This document shows, in pieces, positions 18,719 through 26,934 of a stretch of 64,000 nt of DNA; the first letter of the stretch is position 1; every line of letters starts with the position of its first letter. The position numbers were made by a program, and so were the translations under genes. The stretch covers positions 372,001 through 436,000 of the forward strand of contig NZ_CP055481.1 of assembly GCF_013705725.1 (NCBI RefSeq). Direction: 5' to 3'. Source of the DNA: Klebsiella sp. RHBSTW-00484. Its GTDB lineage: Bacteria; Pseudomonadota; Gammaproteobacteria; Enterobacterales; Enterobacteriaceae. Under the pieces are notes generated by a model, which worked only from the letters and a program-made list of their open reading frames with translations, had not been told where the DNA came from and did not search any database.

Positions 18719-18976
18719 TCAGGCACGTTGCGCGTGAATGAAAGATGCCAGCGTGGCGACGGAAAAGAAGTGCTGACGCATCTCTTCGCTCTCAGCCGAC
18801 AGCACCACGCCATACTGGTTTTTCACTGCCAGACCGAGCTCCAGAGCATCGATTGAGTCCAGACCCAGACCATCGCCAAACAGCGCTGCTTCAGTGTCGA
18901 TATCGTCAGCGGACAGCTCGTCCAGGTTCAATGTGTTGATAATCAAATTTTTAATTTCAAGATAGAGCGCTTGCAT
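18719..18976 (-). CDS. apeE: Acyl carrier protein of the APE pathway (first ACP)
   Basis: An 85-residue ACP with attachment serine S41 in GLGLDSIDALEL. Two adjacent ATG codons exist (18979 and 18976); the second is preferred because the AGGAA ribosome-binding site is then six bases away instead of three. The start lies inside the 3' end of apeD. Its sequence differs clearly from ApeF, so the two are not a recent duplication. Carries the growing polyene thioester between the ketosynthase, reductase and dehydratases. Confidence 0.92.
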   Translation of the reverse strand: MQALYLEIKNLIINTLNLDELSADDIDTEAALFGDGLGLDSIDALELGLAVKNQYGVVLSAESEEMRQHFFSVATLASFIHAQRA

Positions 18977-19772
18977 CATTAATTCCTGTGCCAGGCGTAG
19001 TACCTGATTGTAATTGAAGCAAAAGATGCCGGTTTAACTGCCTTGCCGCCAGTGCCGGTTCTTGTACATTTGCGTCGTAAAATTGGTCGATTTGCACCCG
19101 CTCGCCAACCGTAATGGTAAAACGCGGTTTGGTTTGCGGTGCGTCATGCCACTTGCTCTGTTTGCCCAGCATGTGCTCGCTGCAGCGGATAACCACCACG
19201 CGTAAATCGCTGCTACAGCGCACGGCGATATTAGCCGCGCCGCGTTGTAGCGTCATTTTTTCGCCGGGAAGCGTGCGCGTTCCCTCGGGAAAAATCAAAA
19301 TAGTATCGCCTTGCTGTAAACGCTGACGACTGGCGGGCAGCAGGGCATCGGCTTGATCGTTAACCAGATAATCCGCGGCACGAATGACGCCGCTGAGGAA
19401 GGGGTTTTTCAGCAGCGCGCTTTTCACCAGGCAGTCGGTTTGGGGCATGACGGACGCCAGCATGACGTAATCGATAAGGCTAGGGTGGTTGGCGACGACC
19501 AGGCAACCGTGCTCCTGGCGTAAAATATCGCCCCCTTCAATGCGGTAATCGAGTACGCCGACGGATTTTACTACGGTTAAAAAGAGTCGGAAACTTGCCG
19601 AAATGCTGCGCCGCGCGAGGCGGCGGCGGCGGGCCTTGTTGCGGACCGTCACCAGCAGCAGGTTGAACCAGACAAGAGAGAGTAGCAGCCCACCAATCCC
19701 GAACAGCGCGAAACAAAGGCCGGTCATCGCCGCTCGCCAGAGACGGTTTAGCTGTGACAAGACGCCGTTCAT
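18957..19772 (-). CDS. apeD: 1-acyl-glycerol-3-phosphate-type acyltransferase, ApeD
   Basis: A PlsC/LPLAT-fold acyltransferase of 271 residues with an N-terminal hydrophobic segment and the motif pair NHPSLIDYVM (HxxxxD) and FPEGTRT. The start at 19772 (MNGVLSQLNR) makes an ATGA overlap with apeC; a longer frame to 19916 is basic, low-complexity and lies inside apeC, so it is rejected. It probably transfers an acyl or polyene chain onto a lipid precursor at the inner membrane; the acceptor is not known from sequence. Confidence 0.87.
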   Translation of the reverse strand: MNGVLSQLNRLWRAAMTGLCFALFGIGGLLLSLVWFNLLLVTVRNKARRRRLARRSISASFRLFLTVVKSVGVLDYRIEGGDILRQEHGCLVVANHPSLIDYVMLASVMPQTDCLVKSALLKNPFLSGVIRAADYLVNDQADALLPASRQRLQQGDTILIFPEGTRTLPGEKMTLQRGAANIAVRCSSDLRVVVIRCSEHMLGKQSKWHDAPQTKPRFTITVGERVQIDQFYDANVQEPALAARQLNRHLLLQLQSGTTPGTGINDASALS

Positions 19773-20494
19773 GCGCGGCTCCATAGCCACTGAACGCGCT
19801 CGCCGGGGAGCGTAAAGGCGTCGGCGTGTTGTAAATAGTGGCGTAAAAACAGCAGGCTTTGCGGCAGGGCGGTCTCTTCGCTGGGCACGCTTTGGCGCTG
19901 AGTTTGACACTGCCATTCGCTGCCTGCTTCAATCACCCATGCCGTCGCATAGGGCCAGGTTGGCATATCAGATGGCAGCTGTGGGTGATAAAACTCGGGC
20001 AGGAAGCCATCGAAATCGACCATTAATATGCGCTGATAGCCCGCGTGTAGCAGGCCCATCACTTCATATAAGCCCTGCTGGAAGGTGTCTCGTCCGGCAG
20101 AAAGCGACGATGAGACTATCGGTTTTTTTGCGGCAATCGTCAGGTTACCCACGGCGGAGTTATGCACCGATAAGGCGAAATCGGTTGGCGAGAGCGCCTG
20201 CTCTGTTGCCAGCGCGTGGAGGATTCGGTAATTGCGCTCCAGCTCACCGTGGCGACTGGTGTACAGCACCGCGTCGATATGATGACGGCGCAGCATCGCC
20301 AGTCCGCATTCTACGGCCAGCTTGCTGCCGGAACTGAGTCTACGGGCGGTCATCATCGGCAGCTCGCTAAGCTTTACCGGGGAGGCCGCTGGATCGATGG
20401 CGTGCAAATGCCGTGACCACTGAAGCCACTGTTCGCTGCCATTGACCCCAGGTGCCATGGCTTGCCAGTCAACTATGTTTAATGAAAATGTCAT
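19769..20494 (-). CDS. apeC: Chain-length-factor-like ketosynthase homologue, ApeC
   Basis: A 241-residue protein related to the N-terminal half of beta-ketoacyl synthases (beta-ketoacyl synthase chain-length-factor family). The segment aligned with the active-site cysteine reads LSVHNSAVGN, so the nucleophile is absent, as expected for a chain-length factor that pairs with ApeO. The start at MTFSLNIVDWQAMAPG is chosen because that is how the family begins; 18 further in-frame codons upstream are possible. Follows apeB after 76 bases. Confidence 0.85.
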   Translation of the reverse strand: MTFSLNIVDWQAMAPGVNGSEQWLQWSRHLHAIDPAASPVKLSELPMMTARRLSSGSKLAVECGLAMLRRHHIDAVLYTSRHGELERNYRILHALATEQALSPTDFALSVHNSAVGNLTIAAKKPIVSSSLSAGRDTFQQGLYEVMGLLHAGYQRILMVDFDGFLPEFYHPQLPSDMPTWPYATAWVIEAGSEWQCQTQRQSVPSEETALPQSLLFLRHYLQHADAFTLPGERVQWLWSRA

Positions 20495-20570
20495 CCACTC
20501 GCGTCCGCGATCGATCAATGATTCTGCTGGCGTTAATTTGAACGCCAAAACAGCGCTTAGCGCTGCTTTA

Positions 20571-21641
20571 TTATTTTATTTTCTGGCATATCAATAAGGT
20601 ATGCCCGACGCCTAAATTATCGTGGCGTTGTTCTATCTCGAATCCTGCCATTTCAAGATAGCGGTAAAACTTCTCTACGCTGTAGAAACGGCTATTCCCG
20701 TTGGCCATACAGGTAAAATAGAGCGAAGACGCATTCAGGCTAAATGAGGCCGCTTCAAATTTCTGCGCGTCCCAGAACAGTTCCAGAATGCATAACCTTG
20801 CGCCTGGCTTCATCACGCGCGCCACATTACTGAGCATGGTGACAATTTGTTCTGGCGAAAAGCAGTCAAGAAATTGGCTCATCCACCAGATATCAGCCTC
20901 TCCCGGCAGGCGCTCGTCGCTCAGCATATCCACGGCATGAAAATCAATGCGATGAGACAGACCCGCATTTTCTATATTTTCGCGAGCCAGCGCAATTTGT
21001 TGTGGCAAGTCTAATAACGTTACCGCGATATTTTCATCATACTGGCAGCAGCGCAGCGCCCATTTTCCGGTATTTCCGCCTACATCGTACAGGGTTGCAG
21101 GCTGACTGGCGAATACATACGGCAGCGCGGCGTTGAAAGCGCCGTCAGAATAGTAATGATCGAATGCGAACCAGCTTTTACGCGCCGCCTGTGGGAGCTG
21201 CGATAATGCGGGATAAATGGTTGGCCAGTCGCCAAAAACTTTTAACCCAGAAGGCTTTCCTTCCTGCAACGCATTTTCTAAAAAGAACAATCCCTGATAG
21301 CAAACGTCCTGAGTAAAATCCATATTTACTCGGGTCATTGCATCATGAAGTAAGAAATGTCCTACTTTAGCGAGATAATATTGTCCCTCTTTATGGGTAA
21401 GGATGCGTCCGCTTAATCCCATATCCAGCAATACGCTGACGGCATATTCATTGACGTCGCAATCCGTGCAAATAGCTTCAAGCGTTGCGCCGAGTTTTCC
21501 TTGCTTATCGAGATAATCCAGGATGCCTGAATTGCGTAGGCATAATGCGGTTTGAAAGAGCATGGGGGCAAAAGCAATACGTTGCGCTTCGGTAATGGCA
21601 TCCAGTGCGCTGAGAGAGTCCTTTTTGTACACGTTCGGCAC
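20571..21641 (-). CDS. apeB: SAM-dependent methyltransferase of the APE cluster, ApeB
   Basis: A 356-residue class I O-methyltransferase with an N-terminal dimerisation/helix domain (residues 1-150) and the SAM-binding motif LYDVGGNTGKWALR (about residue 189) followed by the LLDLPQQ acidic strand. It is expected to methylate the aryl head group of the polyene; in some APEs the ring carries a methyl or methoxy group. This gene looks more AT-rich than its neighbours downstream (by eye, not computed). Lies 65 bases after the lipoprotein gene. Confidence 0.86.
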   Translation of the reverse strand: MPNVYKKDSLSALDAITEAQRIAFAPMLFQTALCLRNSGILDYLDKQGKLGATLEAICTDCDVNEYAVSVLLDMGLSGRILTHKEGQYYLAKVGHFLLHDAMTRVNMDFTQDVCYQGLFFLENALQEGKPSGLKVFGDWPTIYPALSQLPQAARKSWFAFDHYYSDGAFNAALPYVFASQPATLYDVGGNTGKWALRCCQYDENIAVTLLDLPQQIALARENIENAGLSHRIDFHAVDMLSDERLPGEADIWWMSQFLDCFSPEQIVTMLSNVARVMKPGARLCILELFWDAQKFEAASFSLNASSLYFTCMANGNSRFYSVEKFYRYLEMAGFEIEQRHDNLGVGHTLLICQKIK

Positions 21642-21706
21642 AACCTTTTACAGTGTCAGTAGAGGGAGCGGGCCATTACTGGCCCGCATGTACTTCAGGG
21701 ACAGGA

Positions 21707-22096
21707 TTACAGGGCCGAATCTGCGGCCAGGTTAATCTGAATGTCTTTATCGAGGTTGTGTACCCAGCGGTTATAGTTTCTATGGATTTTTCCGCCGGAA
21801 GCCATCAGGTTGAGGCTGCTATCGTAATTGATGGAATAGCGGGTGGCAGAGTAGGTGATTTTTATTTCGGCAACATGGTCACGTGATTGCTGACGGGCTT
21901 TGATGACCCCAGGACCTGCGTCTGACATAATCCATTCGCGTTGTGCGCCCGCTTTGATAATTGCTTTTTTGACCTGGGCTTCGGTATGGCCTGCGCTTAC
22001 CGTGGTCTGGATTTGCTCAATAGGCGCCGTGCGTGCGCAGCCAGCCAGAGCACCGATAACCGCAATCGCGGCAGCCCAGCGAATAACCTTTTTCAT
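21707..22096 (-). CDS. apeA: Small lipoprotein at the head of the APE cluster (ApeA position)
   Basis: A 129-residue predicted lipoprotein: signal peptide MKKVIRWAAAIAVIGALAGC with the lipobox cysteine at residue 20. The rest is a small polar domain (AGHTEAQVKKAIIKAG, YSATRYSINYDSS) with no enzymatic motif. It is the first gene of the minus-strand APE operon, the usual place for the ApeA lipoprotein. Function is unknown. The symbol rests on position only. Confidence 0.72.
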   Translation of the reverse strand: MKKVIRWAAAIAVIGALAGCARTAPIEQIQTTVSAGHTEAQVKKAIIKAGAQREWIMSDAGPGVIKARQQSRDHVAEIKITYSATRYSINYDSSLNLMASGGKIHRNYNRWVHNLDKDIQINLAADSAL

Positions 22097-22507
22097 GAAT
22101 ACTCCCTATCAATTTATTGGTCGAAGAAATAATTTATACACCGTTTGAGTATATCGATACCTGGATACAATAAGGCCATCTGTATTATTTTATTTGATTA
22201 ATGCATTTGTTTGTTTTTAAAGAGTATATCAGCCAGATGTTCTGGTGTTATTAGATTTCTGCGGTACATTAAAACCAGTTGAAAATATAAATGCAAGAAA
22301 AAAAGTATAAGTAAATTAACGCGTTCTATCAATGGATAGAATCTGTTGGGGATGATTTACTGCTTTTTCTGTAGGTATCCATTATTAATGAGTAGCAGGC
22401 GAATTATTAAGTTTTTTGGTGTTTTAATGAGAAGGGCCTCTATGGATGCTTTTTAGGTTACCGCATTTCAATACAAAATACGGTAACCCGTTATTGCTGT
22501 AAAAAGA
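22097..22507. other. AT-rich intergenic region upstream of the APE operon
   Basis: About 410 bases without a credible gene between apeA and yhhT. It is markedly AT-rich compared with both sides (by eye) and should hold the APE promoter on the minus strand. Two inverted repeats are visible: TTCTATC-AATG-GATAGAA at 22324-22341, a possible operator, and GGTTACCG...CGGTAACC at 22456-22488, which lies just after the yhhT stop and may act as its transcription end, though no U-tract follows. AT-richness fits H-NS-type silencing, which is inferred. Confidence 0.55.
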
Positions 22508-23557
22508 CTAACCTGGTAGCCGGCTTTTGGGGCGCCCTGGCCCAAGCAATATGGCTAATTTGCTGCCGCCTTTAGTGGTCTCCATCCATATTTTGCATAC
22601 GCTGGTTAACGGCACCGAAAGCAGCATACCCACCGGGCCAAGTAGCCATCCCCAAACCAGTAATGAGAGGAAAACCACCAGCGTAGACATCCCAAGACGG
22701 TGCCCCATCATGCGCGGTTCCAGAATATTGCCGATGATCATATGAACAACTAAAAAGAGTGCGCCAACCAGCAGGCATTCATAAAAACCGTTAAACAGCA
22801 GCGCCTGAATCATTGGCGGAACGGCGGAAATCACCGAACCAATATTGGGCACATAGTTCAACAGAAAAGCCAGGACTCCCCACATCAGCGCAAACTGAAT
22901 TCCCATTAACAGCAGCCCTAACCAGACGATAACCCCGGTCCACAGACTGAGCAGCGTTTTCAGCGCCAGATAATGTGAGACCCCTTTCAACGCCCGATGG
23001 AGACCGGCGATATGAATTTGCGGATTATTAAGCGCAAAGCGCAGCTTGTAGGGGACATGGCGCACTTCAAAGAGCATGAAGACGACGGTCATAACCAGCA
23101 GGATGACGCTGGCCATAGCGCCCGACAGCCCGGTCATTAGCGCCGTCGTCAGGGTGACCAGCTTATCGGAATCGATGCGCTGTAGCATACGCTCCGGGGA
23201 CATATGGGTATGCCAAAATGGCAGCATCTCCTGCAGATGCAGAACTTTTGCCGTCAGCTCCTTATTGTACTTCGGCAGCATCGCGACGAATTCGTTAACC
23301 GAAGCTGCAAGCACGCCAATAAGCGCAGTGAGAACAATCAGCATCACCACAACCACGATGGTAATGGCTACCGGGCGACGTATGCCGCGGCGGATAAACC
23401 AGGTCACCAGGGGATTGAGGACAATGGCGAAGAAAAGCGCCAACAATAGCTGTACGATGATATCTGCAGCCGCATGAATACCCGCGAGGATAATGACCAG
23501 TGATGCCAGCTTAAGCAGGATATGCATGCCCGTTTTATCGGGCTGGGGGGTTGTCAT
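22508..23557 (-). CDS. yhhT: AI-2E-family permease YhhT
   Basis: A 349-residue polytopic membrane protein of the AI-2E/PerM exporter family, very close to E. coli YhhT over its full length. About seven to eight helices are visible; the conserved core VLAFLLNYVPNIGSVISAVPP and the C-terminal GPVGMLLSVPLTSV are family hallmarks. The start at 23557 (MTTPQPDKTGMH) matches the E. coli start; nine more in-frame codons upstream are possible. Substrate unknown. In E. coli K-12 acpT and nik follow here, whereas in this window the APE cluster follows. Confidence 0.94.
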   Translation of the reverse strand: MTTPQPDKTGMHILLKLASLVIILAGIHAAADIIVQLLLALFFAIVLNPLVTWFIRRGIRRPVAITIVVVVMLIVLTALIGVLAASVNEFVAMLPKYNKELTAKVLHLQEMLPFWHTHMSPERMLQRIDSDKLVTLTTALMTGLSGAMASVILLVMTVVFMLFEVRHVPYKLRFALNNPQIHIAGLHRALKGVSHYLALKTLLSLWTGVIVWLGLLLMGIQFALMWGVLAFLLNYVPNIGSVISAVPPMIQALLFNGFYECLLVGALFLVVHMIIGNILEPRMMGHRLGMSTLVVFLSLLVWGWLLGPVGMLLSVPLTSVCKIWMETTKGGSKLAILLGPGRPKSRLPG

Positions 23558-23586
23558 TAACGGTTCCTTTCTTATGATTTTCATTA

Positions 23587-23792
23587 AGAGCCCACCCCAT
23601 TAGGGCTATTTTACTTGCCATTTTGAACCTGGGCAGTGCTCAGACAAAACTCACAGAGTTTTGAACGCCCTTCAGGGCGGCCCGAAGGGGGAGCGTAGCG
23701 AATAATCCTCACGTACTACGTGTACGCTCCGGTTCTTGCGCGCTGTCCGTGTTCAAACTGTCTGCGCCAATAACGCCTACTGGGATAGGCTC
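23587..23792. repeat. Terminal-inverted-repeat element, long copy
   Basis: A non-coding block bounded by AGAGCCCACCCCATTAGGGC on the left and GCCTACTGGGATAGGCTCT on the right, an imperfect terminal inverted repeat. Its ends and centre (CTGGGCAGTGCTCA, GTACTACGTGTACGCTCCGG, CGCTGTCCGTGT) match a second copy at 63048-63192. This copy carries about 60 extra bases in the middle, including two small hairpins (AAAACTC/GAGTTTT and CGCCCT/AGGGCG). It lies between the divergent genes yhhT and yhhS. A short reading frame crossing it is not credible. Confidence 0.75.
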
Positions 23793-23897
23793 TAAGTGTA
23801 GCGGTTGGTTTGCTGCCGATATTCCTAATCTGGCTGCTGATTTAAAGCGTGCAGCATGGTAAAAATGAAACACTGTTGTAAAAAACTGGTGGAACCC

Positions 23898-25118
23898 ATG
23901 CCTGAAGCCGCTGCCGAACCGGCACTCAATGGACTGCGTCTCAATCTGCGGATTGTCTCGGTGGTTATCTTTAACTTTGCCAGCTACATGACGATTGGGC
24001 TGCCGCTGGCGGTGTTGCCGGGTTATGTTCATGACGTGATGGGGTTTAGCGCGTTCTGGGCGGGTCTGGTTATTAGCCTCCAGTATTTCGCCACGCTGCT
24101 GAGCCGCCCTCATGCCGGGCGCTACGCCGACCTGCTTGGGCCGAAAAAAATCGTCGTCTTTGGCCTGTGCGGCTGCTTTCTTAGCGGGCTGTGCTATCTG
24201 CTGGCGGCGTTTAGTGGCGGCTGGCCGATGGTGAGTTTGCTCCTGCTGTGCCTTGGGCGCGTTATCCTTGGTATCGGACAAAGCTTTGCAGGCACAGGTT
24301 CGACGCTATGGGGCGTCGGTGTTGTCGGTTCGCTGCATATCGGCAGAGTGATTTCGTGGAACGGTATCGTGACCTACGGCGCAATGGCGATGGGCGCACC
24401 GCTCGGCGTGCTTTGTTATTCCCTAATCGGCCTGCACGGTCTGGCGTTCACCATTATGGCGGTGGCGCTGGTGGCGGTACTGTGCGCACTGCCGCGTGCA
24501 GCGGTGAAAGCGGGCAAGGGCAAAGCGATGTCGTTTCGCGCGGTACTGGGACGGGTCTGGCTCTACGGGATGGCGCTGGCCCTGGCTTCGGCGGGTTTTG
24601 GCGTTATTGCCACCTTTATCACCCTGTTTTATGACGCCAAAGATTGGGATGGCGCGGCCTTCGCGTTAACGCTGTTTAGTTGTGCGTTTGTCGGCACCCG
24701 CCTGCTTTTCCCTAACGGGATTAATCGTCTTGGCGGGCTGAACGTGGCGATGATCTGTTTTACGGTTGAGATTATTGGTCTGCTGCTGGTGGGGCTGGCG
24801 GAGACGACGCTGATGGCGAAAATCGGCACTTTCCTTGCCGGGGCGGGCTTCTCGCTGGTATTCCCGGCGCTTGGCGTGGTGGCGGTGAAGGCCGTGCCGC
24901 AGCAGAATCAGGGATCGGCGCTGGCAACCTATACGGTGTTTATGGACCTCTCATTGGGGATTACCGGGCCGCTTGCCGGATTGTTGATGGCGTGGGCGGG
25001 GATTTCTTCGATTTATCTGGCGGCGGCGGGACTGGTTGCGGTGGCGTTGCTGCTGGGGTGGCGGTTAAAAAAACGGCCCCCGGTTGGTGAACCGGAGGCC
25101 GCAGCGTCAGGCCAGTAG
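23898..25118 (+). CDS. yhhS: MFS transporter YhhS
   Basis: A 406-residue major-facilitator transporter with twelve predicted helices, almost collinear with E. coli YhhS. The loop 2-3 motif appears as GRYADLLGPKK. The start at 23898 (MPEAAAEPALNGLRLNLR) matches the E. coli start; the longer frame from 23856 would extend it by 14 residues with no support. Overexpression of the E. coli protein affects arabinose and glyphosate tolerance; the natural substrate is unclear. The last codons overlap a hairpin that works as the terminator of the convergent dcrB gene. Confidence 0.94.
   Translation: MPEAAAEPALNGLRLNLRIVSVVIFNFASYMTIGLPLAVLPGYVHDVMGFSAFWAGLVISLQYFATLLSRPHAGRYADLLGPKKIVVFGLCGCFLSGLCYLLAAFSGGWPMVSLLLLCLGRVILGIGQSFAGTGSTLWGVGVVGSLHIGRVISWNGIVTYGAMAMGAPLGVLCYSLIGLHGLAFTIMAVALVAVLCALPRAAVKAGKGKAMSFRAVLGRVWLYGMALALASAGFGVIATFITLFYDAKDWDGAAFALTLFSCAFVGTRLLFPNGINRLGGLNVAMICFTVEIIGLLLVGLAETTLMAKIGTFLAGAGFSLVFPALGVVAVKAVPQQNQGSALATYTVFMDLSLGITGPLAGLLMAWAGISSIYLAAAGLVAVALLLGWRLKKRPPVGEPEAAASGQ
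25067..25100 (-). terminator. Terminator of dcrB inside the 3' end of yhhS
   Basis: On the minus strand, downstream of the dcrB stop, GGCCTCCGGTT-CACC-AACCGGGGGCC forms a strong stem-loop (25075-25100) followed by seven T residues (25073-25067). This is a textbook rho-independent terminator for dcrB. It lies wholly within the yhhS coding region, so the YhhS C-terminus (KKRPPVGEPEA) is encoded by terminator sequence. Confidence 0.8.
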
Positions 25119-25676
25119 CTACTGGATGACGAGGGTATTGATGATGTTTTCTGCTTCGGTCTGCGCCTGCTGCTGGTTATCCGCCGGTAGCGTAACCTGC
25201 AGGGTTAGCAGTTTGTCGTCAACTTTGCCGAGGAGCACGGAAGACCATGCGGTCTGGCCCTTCGCGGAGATAATGCTGTCGAGTTGCTGCAGCGTATGAC
25301 CCTTAATCTCAACGGATTTATTGGTGACGACCTGCAACTGCGGATCGCGACTGCGCTGCTGCTCTTCCAGACGCTGCGCCATCACGGCCAAATCTTCATT
25401 GGTGCTGTCGCCAACAATCACAATCACCGCTTTCTGGCCGGTGGCATCAGAGTAGACGTGCATATTGTTGGCCTGGGTGCCCAGCTTGCCGCTCTGGTCG
25501 GTCATACCTGCCGGCAGAGAGAAGCTCAGTTTGCCATCCAGCAGACTAATAGGTTGTCCGCTGGCGTTACTTTCCGCAGCAGCCCCGGCAGTCGGCGTTT
25601 TTGTGTCACTGTTATCACAGGCCGCAAGCCCCATAACCAGCAGGCCAATACCGACATATTTAACCAAATTGCGCAT
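25119..25676 (-). CDS. dcrB: DcrB envelope lipoprotein
   Basis: A 185-residue protein with a lipoprotein signal ([20 protein letters not shown]) whose lipobox cysteine is at residue 20, followed by a DUF1795/DcrB domain ([18 protein letters not shown]). In E. coli it is needed for adsorption of phages C1 and C6 and supports lipoprotein maturation stress tolerance. The start at 25676 (MRN) matches E. coli; a second ATG two codons upstream is possible. Convergent with yhhS, with one base pair of intergenic space. Confidence 0.93.
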   Translation of the reverse strand: MRNLVKYVGIGLLVMGLAACDNSDTKTPTAGAAAESNASGQPISLLDGKLSFSLPAGMTDQSGKLGTQANNMHVYSDATGQKAVIVIVGDSTNEDLAVMAQRLEEQQRSRDPQLQVVTNKSVEIKGHTLQQLDSIISAKGQTAWSSVLLGKVDDKLLTLQVTLPADNQQQAQTEAENIINTLVIQ

Positions 25677-25749
25677 TGACATCTTCCTTTCGATAAACGG
25701 CCATTAACGGCTCATCCGCGTATCTTATCACATCACTCTGTGAGTACTC

Positions 25750-26415
25750 TTAACCTGGCTGCAATGCCGATAAATCGGATTTATCTGCCAGCTTTTTCAT
25801 TAGCATATTCAACAGCATGCCGTACATCGGCAGGAAGAAAACGATGCTAATCAGCACTTTGAAGCAATAATCGACGATGGCGATTTCTCCCCAGTGCGCC
25901 GCCATAAACGGGTCCGGGCTGCGCCAGAAGGCGATAAAGAAGAAGGCCAGGGTATCGCTGACGTTACCGAAGAGGGTCGATGCGGTCGGCGCCAGCCACC
26001 AGCGACGGTTTTGACGCAGGCGGTTAAAGACGTGGACATCGAGGATTTGCCCCAGCGCGTAGGCCATAAAGCTGGCGGCGGCGATACGAGCGACAAACAG
26101 GTTAAAGCTGGTTAAGGCGGCAAAACCCTGCCATTCACCCATATAGAACAGCGCAGAAACCCCGTAGGAGATCACCAGCGCCGGGATCATGACCGCGAGG
26201 ATAATGCGTCGCGCCAGCGGAGCGCCGAAAATCCGCACCGTAAGATCGGTGGCAAGGAAAATAAACGGAAAGCTGAACGCGCCCCAGGTGGTATGAAAAC
26301 CAAAGATGGAGATCGGTAGCTGCACCAGATAGTTACTGGAAGTGATGACCAGCAGATGGAAAAGCGATAGCCAGATCAGCGCTTTTTTACGCTGAATAGA
26401 AGTAAACGGACTCAT
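25750..26415 (-). CDS. yhhQ: Queuosine precursor transporter YhhQ
   Basis: A 221-residue inner-membrane protein of the VUT family with six predicted helices. E. coli YhhQ takes up preQ0/preQ1 for queuosine tRNA modification. Family-typical stretches include WGAFSFPFIFLATDLTVRIFG, ASFMAYALGQILDVHVFN and SVSDTLAFF-like GNVSDTLAFFFIAF. Near-complete collinearity with the E. coli protein. Divergent from tusA, with about 165 bases between the two starts. Confidence 0.95.
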   Translation of the reverse strand: MSPFTSIQRKKALIWLSLFHLLVITSSNYLVQLPISIFGFHTTWGAFSFPFIFLATDLTVRIFGAPLARRIILAVMIPALVISYGVSALFYMGEWQGFAALTSFNLFVARIAAASFMAYALGQILDVHVFNRLRQNRRWWLAPTASTLFGNVSDTLAFFFIAFWRSPDPFMAAHWGEIAIVDYCFKVLISIVFFLPMYGMLLNMLMKKLADKSDLSALQPG

Positions 26416-26581
26416 ATTGTGACCTTTTTAGTGGTTGGGGTGAGGGAACCCAATAAAAACGGCTGCATGATACTGCGTTGGGTGCGTAATGCAATGGTTG
26501 TTTTTCGCGCAAACGTTAACCTGGCTTGCGTACTGATGAACTGGGGGTAAACTAGGGGCGTTTTGTTGATATGAGATGAAA

Positions 26582-26827
26582 ATGAGCGAACTTTTCTCCA
26601 GCCCTGACCATACTCTTGATGCGCAGGGGCTTCGTTGCCCGGAACCGGTGATGATGGTGCGTAAGACCGTGCGTACGATGCCGGTGGGCGAGACGCTGCT
26701 GATTGTTGCCGACGATCCGGCAACCACCCGCGATATCCCCGGTTTTTGCCGCTTTATGGAACACGAGCTGCTGGCGCAGGAAACCGAGGCGCTGCCGTAC
26801 CGTTATCTGATTCGTAAAAGCCACTGA
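26582..26827 (+). CDS. tusA: Sulfur carrier protein TusA
   Basis: An 81-residue protein with the TusA/SirA fold. The catalytic C19 lies in the signature [13 protein letters not shown]. It accepts persulfide sulfur from IscS and passes it to the TusBCD-TusE relay for 2-thiouridine formation in tRNA, and to molybdenum cofactor synthesis. Two ATGs are close together (26576 and 26582); the second is taken because it places the active cysteine at position 19 as in E. coli. Divergent from yhhQ. Confidence 0.96.
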   Translation: MSELFSSPDHTLDAQGLRCPEPVMMVRKTVRTMPVGETLLIVADDPATTRDIPGFCRFMEHELLAQETEALPYRYLIRKSH

Positions 26828-26839
26828 TCTGCTTCAGGT

Positions 26840-26930
26840 TTCCCCGGAGGCGGTGCTGCGCACCTGTCCGGGCTACAAAAACCAGCCTGTAGCCCGGGCA
26901 AGGCGCGTCAAGCGCCGCCCCCGGGACTTT
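26840..26930. repeat. REP-like palindromic pair after tusA
   Basis: Two inverted REP-like units: CCCCGGAGGCGGTGCTGCGC...GTCCGGGCTAC on the left and GTAGCCCGGGCAAGGCGC...GCGCCGCCCCCGGGA on the right. They sit between the convergent ends of tusA and zntA and share the core sequence of the units after arnF. No separate terminator for either gene is seen, so the stem-loops may fill that role. Confidence 0.78.
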
Positions 26931-26934
26931 CAGC

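Noticed and set aside
23709..24281. 190-codon minus-strand frame over the inverted-repeat element and the yhhS 5' end
   Set aside because: Overlaps yhhS in antisense, and its other half is repeat sequence. No supporting features.
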